Positions 37,653 to 45,759 of a stretch of 64,000 bases of DNA are shown piece by piece. Within the stretch, counting starts at the first letter, position 1. Each line of letters opens with the position of its first letter. A program made the translations under genes and the position numbers. Below the pieces are notes generated by a model. That model was not told the DNA's origin. It worked only from the letters and a program-made list of their open reading frames with translations, and did no database searches. Source of the stretch: Hoeflea algicola (GTDB lineage Bacteria > Pseudomonadota > Alphaproteobacteria > Rhizobiales > Rhizobiaceae); assembly GCF_026619415.1 (NCBI RefSeq), contig NZ_JAOVZR010000001.1:1984001-2048000 (forward strand). The letters are read 5' to 3'.

Positions 37653-39521
37653 CTATTCCGCCGCTTCGTCAACTCCGATGAATCCACCCGACTGCCGAGC
37701 CCATAAATCCGCGTAAAGCCCGCCTTGTGCAATCAGTTCGCCATGCGTGCCCACTTCGATGATGCGGCCTTCATCCATCACCACCAACCGGTCCATCCGG
37801 GCGATGGTCGACAGTCTGTGGGCGATGGCGATGACGGTTTTTCCTTCCATCAGCTCATCGAGATTCTCCTGAATCGCAGCCTCAACCTCCGAATCAAGTG
37901 CCGACGTTGCTTCATCCAGCACCAGGATCGGCGCGTCCTTGAGCATCACCCGGGCAATGGCGATGCGTTGGCGCTGGCCGCCGGAGAGCTTGACGCCGCG
38001 ATCACCGACATGCGCATCAAGCCCTGTACGGCCGCGCTGGTCCGACAGCTTTTCGATGAAATCGAGCGCCTCCGCCCGCCGCGCTGCTTCCTTGATCTCC
38101 TCATCATCGGCGTCAGGACGTCCAAACACGATGTTTTCGCGAATCGATCTGTGCAGCAGCGAGGTATCCTGGGTCACCATGCCGATCGCTTGCCGCAGTG
38201 ATTCCTGGGTGACGCCGGCAATATCCTGTCCGTCGACTTCAATCCGCCCGGACCGCAATTCGTAAAACCTCAGCAGCAGATTGACGAAGGTCGATTTGCC
38301 CGCGCCCGAGCGCCCGACCAGCCCCATTTTTTCGCCCGGCCTGATGCTCAGCGACAAATCATTAATCACCGGCAGCTTCGGGTCATAACTGAAGCTAGCG
38401 TGATCGAAGCGAATCCCGGCGCGATCGATCTCAAGTTCGCCAGCATCTTCGCGGTCGGTCAGGGCAATCGGACGCGCCACCAGTTCGGCCGAATTCTGCA
38501 CCGTTCCTAAATTGCGCATCAGGCTGTTGAGCTGGGTCATCATCCGCCCCAGCAGCATGTTGAGCCTGAGCACCAGAGACAGCGTGAAAGCCACCGCCCC
38601 GACCGAAATGGCACTGGACAGCCACAGGTCAATCGAAAACGCGGCAATCGCCGCGATCATCAGTCCCGACAGCAACGCCAGCGCGGCACGCACCCCGGTC
38701 AGATGTCGGGTAAAGGGCAGGATGGCGGCGATGAACTGATCGAACCCGGCCCGGATATAGCGGTCATTGTCGGCTTCACGGGCGTAGAGCTTTAGCGTCT
38801 GGATGTTGGAATAACTGTCAGTCAGCCGCCCGGTCAGCATTGCCGAGGCCTCGGCGCTGGCACGGGCATGGCGACGAATGCGCGGCACGAAATAGCGCGC
38901 CAGCACCGCAAATGCTGCAATCCACACCAGCACCAGCGCCGACAGCCGCCAGTCAAGCTGCGCCACCAGCGCCATAGTGGTGGCGGTGTAGATGAAGATG
39001 AACCACACCACCTGTAGCAGTGATACCATGAAATCACCGGTCGCCTGCCCCGCCGACCAGACCTTGGTGACGATGCGACCAGCGAAATCATTCTGGAAGA
39101 AGCTCAGATCCTGCCGCGACACATGCGCATGTGCCTGCCAGCGCACCAGATTGTAAAAACCCGGCACCACCGTCTGCTCCTCGACCAGAGCCGCGACCGT
39201 GACGACGACAAACCGCGCCAGTACGACCACGAACAGCATGAAGGCGAGCGTTGGCCCATGCGCGCCGATCAATCCCTCCCAGCCGGTCGAAGGATCGGCG
39301 GCGTCGAGCACGTCGACCAGCCGGCCGACAAAATAGAACAGTGCCGCCTCAAGCAGCGCCACCAGACCACCAAGCGCCAGCATGGCGGCAAACGCCCCCT
39401 TGGCCTGGCTGACATAATAGCTCAGGAACTTCACCGTCGACGCCGGTGGCCGGTAGCTCTGGCGCCGGGCAAAGGGGTCGATCCAGTGCTCGAACAGGTT
39501 AAGGATGGGTCGGAAAATCAT
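37653..39521 (-). CDS. ABC exporter half-transporter, copy B
   Basis: 622 residues: six-helix ABC membrane domain (about 35-330) fused to an ATPase domain (about 375-610) with Walker A GRSGAGKST, Q-loop, signature LSGGQRQRIAIARV and Walker B ILVLDEATSALDSE, followed by the H-loop IAHRLST. It pairs with the similar half-transporter 55 bases upstream. The start at 39521 is taken because the frame upstream lacks a good ribosome-binding site. Substrate unknown (lipid, peptide or drug are typical). Confidence 0.9.
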   Translation of the reverse strand: MIFRPILNLFEHWIDPFARRQSYRPPASTVKFLSYYVSQAKGAFAAMLALGGLVALLEAALFYFVGRLVDVLDAADPSTGWEGLIGAHGPTLAFMLFVVVLARFVVVTVAALVEEQTVVPGFYNLVRWQAHAHVSRQDLSFFQNDFAGRIVTKVWSAGQATGDFMVSLLQVVWFIFIYTATTMALVAQLDWRLSALVLVWIAAFAVLARYFVPRIRRHARASAEASAMLTGRLTDSYSNIQTLKLYAREADNDRYIRAGFDQFIAAILPFTRHLTGVRAALALLSGLMIAAIAAFSIDLWLSSAISVGAVAFTLSLVLRLNMLLGRMMTQLNSLMRNLGTVQNSAELVARPIALTDREDAGELEIDRAGIRFDHASFSYDPKLPVINDLSLSIRPGEKMGLVGRSGAGKSTFVNLLLRFYELRSGRIEVDGQDIAGVTQESLRQAIGMVTQDTSLLHRSIRENIVFGRPDADDEEIKEAARRAEALDFIEKLSDQRGRTGLDAHVGDRGVKLSGGQRQRIAIARVMLKDAPILVLDEATSALDSEVEAAIQENLDELMEGKTVIAIAHRLSTIARMDRLVVMDEGRIIEVGTHGELIAQGGLYADLWARQSGGFIGVDEAAE

Positions 39522-39576
39522 GCCGGCAACAATAGTGCGCGCTTGCGCTTTGGCAATCTCCCCGGCGTACGAAGCG

Positions 39577-41424
39577 TCACTCTGCCGCCGCCTCTTCGGC
39601 TGCGTCGATGAACCCGCCCGATTGCCGCGCCCACAGATCGGCATAGATCCCGCCCGAGACGATCAAATCCTCATGCACCCCGGTTTCGACAATCTCGCCC
39701 GCATCAAGCACCACCAGCCGGTCCATCTGGGCAATCGTTGACAGTCGGTGCGCGATGGCGATCACCGTCTTGTTTTCCATCAGCGCGAACAGGTTGTCCT
39801 GGATTGCCGATTCGACTTCCGAATCGAGCGCCGAGGTTGCCTCGTCGAGCACCAGGATCGGCGCATCCTTGAGAAACACCCGGGCAATGGCGATGCGCTG
39901 GCGCTGACCACCGGACAGCTTGACCCCGCGTTCACCGACATGGGCGTCAAGTCCTGTGCGGCCGGCGAGGTCCTCCAGTCCGGCGATGAATTCAAGCGCA
40001 TTGGCCTTGCGTGCCGCCTCAAGGATCTCCGCTTCGCTGGCTTCGGGGCGACCGTAGGCGATGTTCTCGCGCACAGACCTGTGCAGCAGTGAGGTATCCT
40101 GGCTGACCATGCCGACCTGGGCGCGCAGGCTGTCCTGACTGACCTCGGAAATGTCCTGGCCATCGATCAGCACCCGGCCGGATTCCAGATTGTAAAACCG
40201 GAGCAGCAGATTGACGAGCGTCGTCTTGCCGGCGCCGGAGCGGCCGACCAGCCCGATCTTCTCGCCAGGCTTGATCGAGAGCGACAGGTTTTCGATCACG
40301 CCGCTCTGCTTGCCATAGTGAAACCGGACGTTCTCGAACGAGATCGCTCCCTTCTTGGCGACAATGGCGCCAGCGCCCGGGCTGTCGACCACCTCATGCG
40401 GCTTGATCATCATGCCCATGCCGTCCTGGACAACGCCGATATTCTCGAAGAAGCCTGACACTTCCCACATGATCCACTGCGACATGCCGTTGACCCTGAG
40501 CGAGAGCCCGATGACGATCGCAATCGAGCCTACCGAGACAATGCCTGTGAGCCAGAAGCCGATCGACATCGCCGAGACCACAAACACCAGAACCGAATTG
40601 TTGAAATAGATCAGCGACTGGAACAGCGTCACCTGGCGCATCTGCCGGTGCACGGTCTGCAGGAACATATCCATGCTTTCCTGGGCATAGGCCTCCTCGC
40701 GCCCGGCATGGGAGAACAGCTTGACCGTCGAGATATTGGTGTAGCTGTCGACCACTCGGCCGGTCATCGCCGAGCGGGCATCGGCCTGATCGGTCGAAAT
40801 CCGCTTCAGTTTCGGCACAAAATGCACAATCAGGCCGATATAGACCGCCAGCCAGAACAGCAACGGCAGCACCAGCCGCCACTCGGCGCTGGCCACCATG
40901 CCGATCATGGCGATGAAATAGACCGAGACATAGACGAACACATCCAACAGCTTCATAACCGCTTCGCGGATCGACAGCGACGTCTGCATCACCTTGGTGG
41001 CGACCCGGCCGGCAAACTCGTTGGAGAAGAAATTCAGGCTCTGGCGCAGCAGGTAGCGGTGCATCTGCCAGCGCGCGATCATCGGGAAATTGCCCAGCAG
41101 CGTCTGGTGGATGATCAGCGAATGCAACAGCACCGTCACCGGCAGGGCGATCAGCACGATCCCGCCCATCAGCATCAGCCGACCGGATTCGCGTTCGATA
41201 AAGCCCTGCGGATCGGAATTGGCGAGCCAGTCGACGATTGACCCGAGAAACCCGAACAGCATGACCTCGCCGATCGAGATCAGCGCGGTCAATATGCCCA
41301 TTGCAATCAGCCACGGCGCGGCATCACGGGAATAATGCCAGCAAAAAGCCACCAGCCCTTCAGGCGGCGCCGTCGGCGGGGCGGCGGGGTACGGATTCAG
41401 TTGCCGTTCAAACCATGCAAACAT
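39577..41424 (-). CDS. ABC exporter half-transporter, copy A
   Basis: 615 residues with the same architecture as copy B and strong similarity to it: Walker A GRSGAGKTT, signature LSGGQRQRIAIARVF, Walker B ILVLDEATSALDSE, and a final ADLWARQSGGFID that is also present in copy B. Tandem arrangement and divergence suggest a heterodimeric exporter. It lies upstream of petABC on the same strand and opposite trmL. Confidence 0.9.
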   Translation of the reverse strand: MFAWFERQLNPYPAAPPTAPPEGLVAFCWHYSRDAAPWLIAMGILTALISIGEVMLFGFLGSIVDWLANSDPQGFIERESGRLMLMGGIVLIALPVTVLLHSLIIHQTLLGNFPMIARWQMHRYLLRQSLNFFSNEFAGRVATKVMQTSLSIREAVMKLLDVFVYVSVYFIAMIGMVASAEWRLVLPLLFWLAVYIGLIVHFVPKLKRISTDQADARSAMTGRVVDSYTNISTVKLFSHAGREEAYAQESMDMFLQTVHRQMRQVTLFQSLIYFNNSVLVFVVSAMSIGFWLTGIVSVGSIAIVIGLSLRVNGMSQWIMWEVSGFFENIGVVQDGMGMMIKPHEVVDSPGAGAIVAKKGAISFENVRFHYGKQSGVIENLSLSIKPGEKIGLVGRSGAGKTTLVNLLLRFYNLESGRVLIDGQDISEVSQDSLRAQVGMVSQDTSLLHRSVRENIAYGRPEASEAEILEAARKANALEFIAGLEDLAGRTGLDAHVGERGVKLSGGQRQRIAIARVFLKDAPILVLDEATSALDSEVESAIQDNLFALMENKTVIAIAHRLSTIAQMDRLVVLDAGEIVETGVHEDLIVSGGIYADLWARQSGGFIDAAEEAAAE

Positions 41425-41668
41425 AAGCGTATCCTGCAGGCGGCCACGCCGCGCAAATTCAAGTGAAGACCGAACACCCGGCGCATGGCGCTCCACACAC
41501 AACCAAGCAGTCGGTCAGGATTGGGCCGTCCGGTCGCTGCTATCAGCGTGACGGGGACGGGCGCAGCATGATTCCACGCAGGAATCGCAAAGCGTCTGTT
41601 TACACGCTTGCGCGACCGCACGAAAGACACCCCTTCAAGCGCGCGCAAAGCTGTGACATGAAAGCGAC

Positions 41669-42136
41669 ATGACCAAACCGCTTATCGCCCTTTACCAGCC
41701 CGACATTCCCGGCAACACCGGCGCTATCCTGCGCCTGGGTGCCTGCATGGGCATCGACATCCACATCATCGGGCCGCCGGGCTTCGATCTTTCCGACCGG
41801 TCGCTCAAGCGCGCCGGCATGGATTACATCGAAATGGCCACGCTGACCCGCCACGATGGCTGGGAGGAATTCGAGATCTGGCGCAAGGTCGAGGCTCGGC
41901 GGCTGGTGCTGATGACCACCAAGTCCGCCACGCCCTATATCGATGAGACCGGCCCGACTCTGGGCGAGCGCGATATCGTGCTGTTTGGCCGCGAAAGCGC
42001 CGGTGTGCCGGAAAAGGTCCACGACGCCGCTGATGTGCGCCTGACCATTCCGATGATCGAGGGTCGTCGCAGCCTCAACCTCGCCATGAGCGTGGCGATG
42101 ATGGCCGGCGAGATCACCCGCCGGTTTGGTTTGTAA
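41669..42136 (+). CDS. trmL: tRNA (cytidine(34)-2'-O)-methyltransferase
   Basis: 155 residues, SPOUT-fold methyltransferase that modifies wobble C34 or cmnm5U34 in leucine tRNAs. The three motifs are present: PDIPGNTGAILRLGA, LFGRESAGVPE and IPMIEGRRSLNLAMSVAMM, forming the trefoil knot. Divergent from the ABC exporter pair, convergent with the glyoxalase-like gene. Confidence 0.93.
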   Translation: MTKPLIALYQPDIPGNTGAILRLGACMGIDIHIIGPPGFDLSDRSLKRAGMDYIEMATLTRHDGWEEFEIWRKVEARRLVLMTTKSATPYIDETGPTLGERDIVLFGRESAGVPEKVHDAADVRLTIPMIEGRRSLNLAMSVAMMAGEITRRFGL

Positions 42137-42148
42137 CCCACCAGCGCC

Positions 42149-42532
42149 TCAGTCATAGCTGACGATCTCAAACTCGATGTCGTTCTCGTCGTTGAAATAG
42201 AACCGCCTGCCCGGCTCATAATCGGCGTGGTTGAATGGCGTGTAGCCAAGCGCCTTGACCCTTGCCTCCACCGCATCGAGATCATCGACAACGATGCCGA
42301 CATGATTGAGATTGGCCACCTCGCCACGCGGATTGTCGTGACGGGGCCGTGGTGCTTCCGGCGTGTAGATCGCCAGATAGTTATCATCGGTGCCGACATG
42401 GATCGACAGCCCGCCATTGCTTGCCGGCCCCTGCCAGCGAATTTTCCAGCCAAACAAATCGCACATCCATTTGGCGGTGGCCGGCGCGTCCGCGACATTG
42501 AAATTGACATGTTCGAGGAATGATTGGGCCAT
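42149..42532 (-). CDS. VOC/glyoxalase-like protein, probable SoxR target
   Basis: 127 residues of the vicinal-oxygen-chelate superfamily: HVNFNVADAPATAKWM, IHVGTDDNYLAIYTP, LNHVGIVVDDLDAVEARVKALGYTP and the closing FYFNDENDIEFEIV with a likely Glu metal ligand. AAGGA precedes the ATG at 42532. Its transcript should start from the SoxR-type promoter in the gap to soxR, so it probably answers redox-active compounds. Enzymatic activity unknown. Confidence 0.85.
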   Translation of the reverse strand: MAQSFLEHVNFNVADAPATAKWMCDLFGWKIRWQGPASNGGLSIHVGTDDNYLAIYTPEAPRPRHDNPRGEVANLNHVGIVVDDLDAVEARVKALGYTPFNHADYEPGRRFYFNDENDIEFEIVSYD

Positions 42533-42575
42533 GGGGTTTTTCCTTTTCCCGTAAGGATTGCCTGTGATGTAACCC

Positions 42576-42606
42576 ATGCTACTTTCTCAAGTGAACTTGA
42601 GGTCAA
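42576..42606 (-). promoter_or_regulatory. SoxR operator inside a 19-base-spacer promoter
   Basis: On the minus strand: -35 TTGACC (42606-42601), spacer of 19 bases, -10 TAGCAT (42581-42576). The spacer holds the SoxR box CTCAAGT GA ACTTGAG (plus-strand 42586-42601), almost identical to the E. coli soxS site. An over-long spacer is the hallmark of promoters activated by MerR-family DNA distortion. The promoter drives the glyoxalase-like gene; soxR starts 21 bases to the other side. Confidence 0.85.
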
Positions 42607-42622
42607 GAGGTTTTTTCAGATC

Positions 42623-43087
42623 ATGCCGAATCCATCCAGACAGGGATTGTTGACAATCGGCGAGGTCGCCAGCCGCACCGGTCTCGCCGTCTCCGCTATC
42701 CGCTATTATGACGATCAGGGCCTGGTCGCCGCGCGCCGCACGCCGGGTGGGAAGCGCATGTTCCTCCGCTCCGACATCAGGCGGTTATCATTCATCCTGA
42801 TCGCCCAGCAAATGGGTTTTTCGCTTGAGGAGATCCGCATCCAATTGAAGCAATTGCCGCTGGAGCGCACCCCGACAAAACGCGACTGGGAGAAGATCAG
42901 CCGCGGCTTTCGCAGCCATCTCGACGCGCGCATCGCCATGCTCGAGCGGTTGCGCGACCGGCTCGACGGCTGCATCGGCTGCGGCTGCCTCTCGCTCGAA
43001 GCCTGCAAGCTCTACAATCCCGGCGACCGAATGCGCGAGACCGGCACCGGACCGCGGCTGGTGCTGCAAAAGCAGGCGGACGAATAG
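42623..43087 (+). CDS. soxR: Redox-sensitive transcriptional activator SoxR
   Basis: 154 residues, MerR family. N-terminal HTH (LLTIGEVASRTGLAVSAIRYYDDQGLV, about 9-35), long dimerisation helix, and the 2Fe-2S cysteines C117, C120, C122, C128 in CIGCGCLSLEACKLYNPGD. It activates promoters when the cluster is oxidised. The start codon lies only about 20 bases from the SoxR box, so soxR may be repressed by its own product. No soxS is present, as in most non-enteric bacteria. Confidence 0.95.
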   Translation: MPNPSRQGLLTIGEVASRTGLAVSAIRYYDDQGLVAARRTPGGKRMFLRSDIRRLSFILIAQQMGFSLEEIRIQLKQLPLERTPTKRDWEKISRGFRSHLDARIAMLERLRDRLDGCIGCGCLSLEACKLYNPGDRMRETGTGPRLVLQKQADE

Positions 43088-43139
43088 GCTGGGTGAAACC
43101 GGAAGCTGCCGGGCAGCCCCCGCGAACGGCAGCGCCCGC

Positions 43140-43400
43140 TCAATCCGCCGTCGGCAGCCGCCGCATGGTGAATTCAATCTGGTCGTCGGGAAGCGGACGC
43201 CAGCTCTCGACTTCGGTCCAGTAGGCAGCCTTGGGCCATGTCGAAAACCATTCCCGCGCCTTCTCCCGCGCCTCGCCCCGGCTCAGCCGATAGGTTTCGC
43301 GCACGAACCCGCCGGATGTGCCGGCGGATTTCTCCTTGCGCGCCCTGGCAATCTCGCGGCGCAGGCCTTCAAGCGGCGGGCGTTGTTGAAACCGGCTCAC
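43140..43400 (-). CDS. Small basic protein of unknown function, GTG start
   Basis: 86 residues starting at GTG 43400 behind an ideal AAGGAGA; the first residues VSRFQQRPPLEGLRREIARA are followed by RARKEKSAGTSGGFVRETYRLSRGEAREKAREWF and WRPLPDDQIEFTMRRL. Conserved-looking in rhizobia but no family name is known to me. The upstream in-frame ATG lacks a ribosome-binding site. Convergent with soxR. Confidence 0.7.
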   Translation of the reverse strand: MSRFQQRPPLEGLRREIARARKEKSAGTSGGFVRETYRLSRGEAREKAREWFSTWPKAAYWTEVESWRPLPDDQIEFTMRRLPTAD

Positions 43401-43613
43401 GTTGTCTCCTTGCTGAGCCAAATTTAGCGCAAAACCAGCGTGACGGCGAGTCCCTTGCCACACCACGCCGGGATCAGCCGGAACCGTCAACCGCCGAGCC
43501 TGGCACCTTGTCCTCGATGGACCGGCACAATTTTGGCGGTTGCGTCAGTCTGGCTAGGTTACAACGTCTCGACGCTGCTGCTATGAGGTTGTGACTGCTA
43601 GCGAGGACTTTGT

Positions 43614-44525
43614 ATGCAACGCCCCAATTTGCCGGTCGGACTCCCCGACGACATCGAAGACAAGAAGAACAAGGCCCGCAGCTGGTTTGAACGCCTGCGC
43701 GACCAGATCTGCGCCAGTTTCGAGACCCTCGAGGACGAGGCTGACCATCCACAGTGTCCGGGCGAGGCCGGCCGCTTTGAACGCACCCCGTGGCTGCGCG
43801 ACGAGGGTGCCGGCGGCGGCGGCACGATGTCGATCCTCAAGGGTCGGCTGTTTGAAAAAGCCGGTGTGCATACCTCGACCGTGCATGGCGAGTTCTCGCC
43901 TGAATTCCGCAAGCAGATCCCCGGCGCAGAGGAAGATCCACGGTTCTGGGCGTCGGGCATTTCACTGATTGCCCACCCGACCAATCCGCACGTGCCGACG
44001 GTGCACATGAACACCCGCATGGTGGTGACCTCGAGCCACTGGTTTGGCGGCGGCGCCGACCTGACCCCGGTGCTCGACAACCGCCGCACCCAGACCGATC
44101 CGGACACGCAGCTGTTTCACCGCGCCATGGAAATTGCCTGCTCCCGCCACGAAGTGGCCGATTACCCGCGCTACAAGGACTGGTGCGACGAGTATTTCTT
44201 CCTGCCCCATCGCAACGAGGCGCGTGGCATTGGCGGCATTTTCTACGACTGGCTGCACAGCGACGCGGAGGCCGGTGGGTGGGACGCTGATCTGGCCTTT
44301 ACCCAGGATGTCGGTCGCGCCTTCAATGTGGTCTATCCGAAAATCGTCCGCGCCAATTTCAACAAGCCCTGGACCGACGCGGAACGCACCGAGCAACTCA
44401 TTCGCCGCGGCCGCTATGTCGAATTCAACCTGCTCTATGATCGCGGCACCATTTTCGGCCTGAAGACCGGCGGCAATGTCAGCTCGATCCTGTCTTCGCT
44501 GCCACCCGTGGTGATGTATCCGTAA
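43614..44525 (+). CDS. hemF: Aerobic coproporphyrinogen-III oxidase
   Basis: 303 residues. Oxidatively decarboxylates coproporphyrinogen III to protoporphyrinogen IX in haem synthesis, using O2. Typical blocks are [62 protein letters not shown] and [16 protein letters not shown] near the C terminus. GAGGA precedes ATG 43614. Fits with bc1 genes nearby but is on its own transcript. Confidence 0.96.
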   Translation: MQRPNLPVGLPDDIEDKKNKARSWFERLRDQICASFETLEDEADHPQCPGEAGRFERTPWLRDEGAGGGGTMSILKGRLFEKAGVHTSTVHGEFSPEFRKQIPGAEEDPRFWASGISLIAHPTNPHVPTVHMNTRMVVTSSHWFGGGADLTPVLDNRRTQTDPDTQLFHRAMEIACSRHEVADYPRYKDWCDEYFFLPHRNEARGIGGIFYDWLHSDAEAGGWDADLAFTQDVGRAFNVVYPKIVRANFNKPWTDAERTEQLIRRGRYVEFNLLYDRGTIFGLKTGGNVSSILSSLPPVVMYP

Positions 44526-44565
44526 GTCTCCCGGCCTGCAAATTCCGGCAAAACGGCAGGGATTG

Positions 44566-44597
44566 ATGCACCGGCAAATACGGCTTTGCCGGTGCAT
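44566..44597. repeat. Strong hairpin downstream of hemF
   Basis: ATGCACCGGCAAA (44566-44578) pairs perfectly with TTTGCCGGTGCAT (44585-44597) around a 6-base loop; outer GATTG/CAATC can extend it. There is no T run, so it is not a standard terminator, although it may help end hemF transcripts. Confidence 0.5.
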
Positions 44598-44614
44598 GCA
44601 TCCAATCTCAAAAA

Positions 44615-44681
44615 TATCAATGATTTGATAATTCAGAAAACTGTAACAATTGTTCTTGCCTCGGGCGGAGTGTCTTGACAC
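44615..44681. promoter_or_regulatory. Palindromes ahead of the ferric-type ABC operon
   Basis: Three symmetrical elements precede the operon: TATCAA-TGAT-TTGATA (44615-44630), AACAATTGTT (44645-44654) and GTGTC-TT-GACAC (44670-44681), the last also containing TTGACA. One or more may bind a regulator of metal uptake. None matches a consensus I can name. Confidence 0.35.
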
Positions 44682-44730
44682 ACTTCCACCTGTCGGGTCG
44701 CACGCGCCCTGACGCAAAGGGAGGAAGAAC

Positions 44731-45756
44731 ATGTACAGATCGCTTATTGCGGGCTTCGCGCTCGCCGCATCGACAGTGCTCGGATCCGGAACCGCGCTGG
44801 CCGAAAGTGTAACCTGATACTGCTCTGCCGATGAAGCCTGGTGCCAGTTGATGGCACGCGGTTTCGAGGAGGAAACCGGCATCCAGGTCGACATGACCCG
44901 CAAGAGTTCCGGCGAGACCTTTGCCCAGGTCAAGGCCGAAGCGGCCAATCCCAAGGGCGACGTCTGGTGGGGTGGCACTGGCGACCCGCATCTGCAGGCA
45001 GCCGAGGAAGGCCTGACCTAGGAATACATCTCGCCGATGCGCGACCAACTCAACGACTGGGCCATCAGGCAGGCGGAATCTTCGGGCAACAAGACCATCG
45101 GCATCTATTCCGGTGCGCTCGGATTTGGCTACAACAAGGACCTGCTGGAAAAAAACAACCTGCCGGTGCCGGCCTGCTGGAAGGACCTGACCAAGCCCGA
45201 GTACAAGGGCCAGGTGCAGATCGCCAGCCCGAATTCCTCGGGCACCGCCTACACCACGCTCGCCACCATGGTGCAGCTGTTTGGCGAAGAAGGCGGCTTT
45301 CAGTACATGAAGGACCTGCACAAGAACATCAACCAGTACACCAAATTCGGCTCTGCGCCGATCAAGGCCGCAGGTCTTGGCGAAAACACCATCGGCATCG
45401 TCTTCATGCACGATGCCGTGGCCCAGGCTGCCAGCGGCTTTCCGATCGTCACCGTGGCGCCTTGCGAAGGTACCGGGTACGAGATCGGCTCGATGTCCCT
45501 GATCAAGGATGGCCGCCACCCGGAAGCCGCGCGCAAATTCTACGACTGGGCATTGTCTGCCGAAGTCCAGTCGCGCGCCAAGGATGTCAAATCATTCCAG
45601 GTTCCGTCCAACAAGGCGGCAACCCAGTCCGAGATGGCACCCGACCTGTCGACCATCAAGCTGATCGACTACGACTTCAAGAAGTACGGCTCGTCGGATG
45701 AGCGCAAGCGGCTCTTGAAGAAGTGGGACGACGACGTCTCGACATTGCCGCAGTAA
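44731..45756 (+). pseudogene. ABC transporter binding-protein gene with two in-frame stops (AfuA/FbpA-like)
   Basis: GGGAGGAAG precedes ATG 44731. One frame of 341 codons runs to the TAA at 45754, with a signal peptide (residues 1-25, ending GTALA) and a type II periplasmic-binding body: YCSADEAWCQLMARGFEEETG, KGDVWWGGTGDP, GYNKDLLEKNNLPVPACWKDLTKPEYKG and DWALSAEVQSRAKDV. The frame is interrupted by TGA at 44815-44817 (ESVT*YCSADE, probably once TGG) and TAG at 45019-45021 (GLT*EYISP, probably once CAG). No length change is needed, so these are point substitutions. Translation from ATG 45037 would lack the signal peptide. Confidence 0.88.
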
Positions 45757-45759
45757 ACG

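Noticed and set aside
44815..44817. TGA in the binding-protein gene as a selenocysteine codon
   Set aside because: The context needs Trp by family comparison, no SECIS-like stem follows directly, and a second stop (TAG) lies further on in the same frame.
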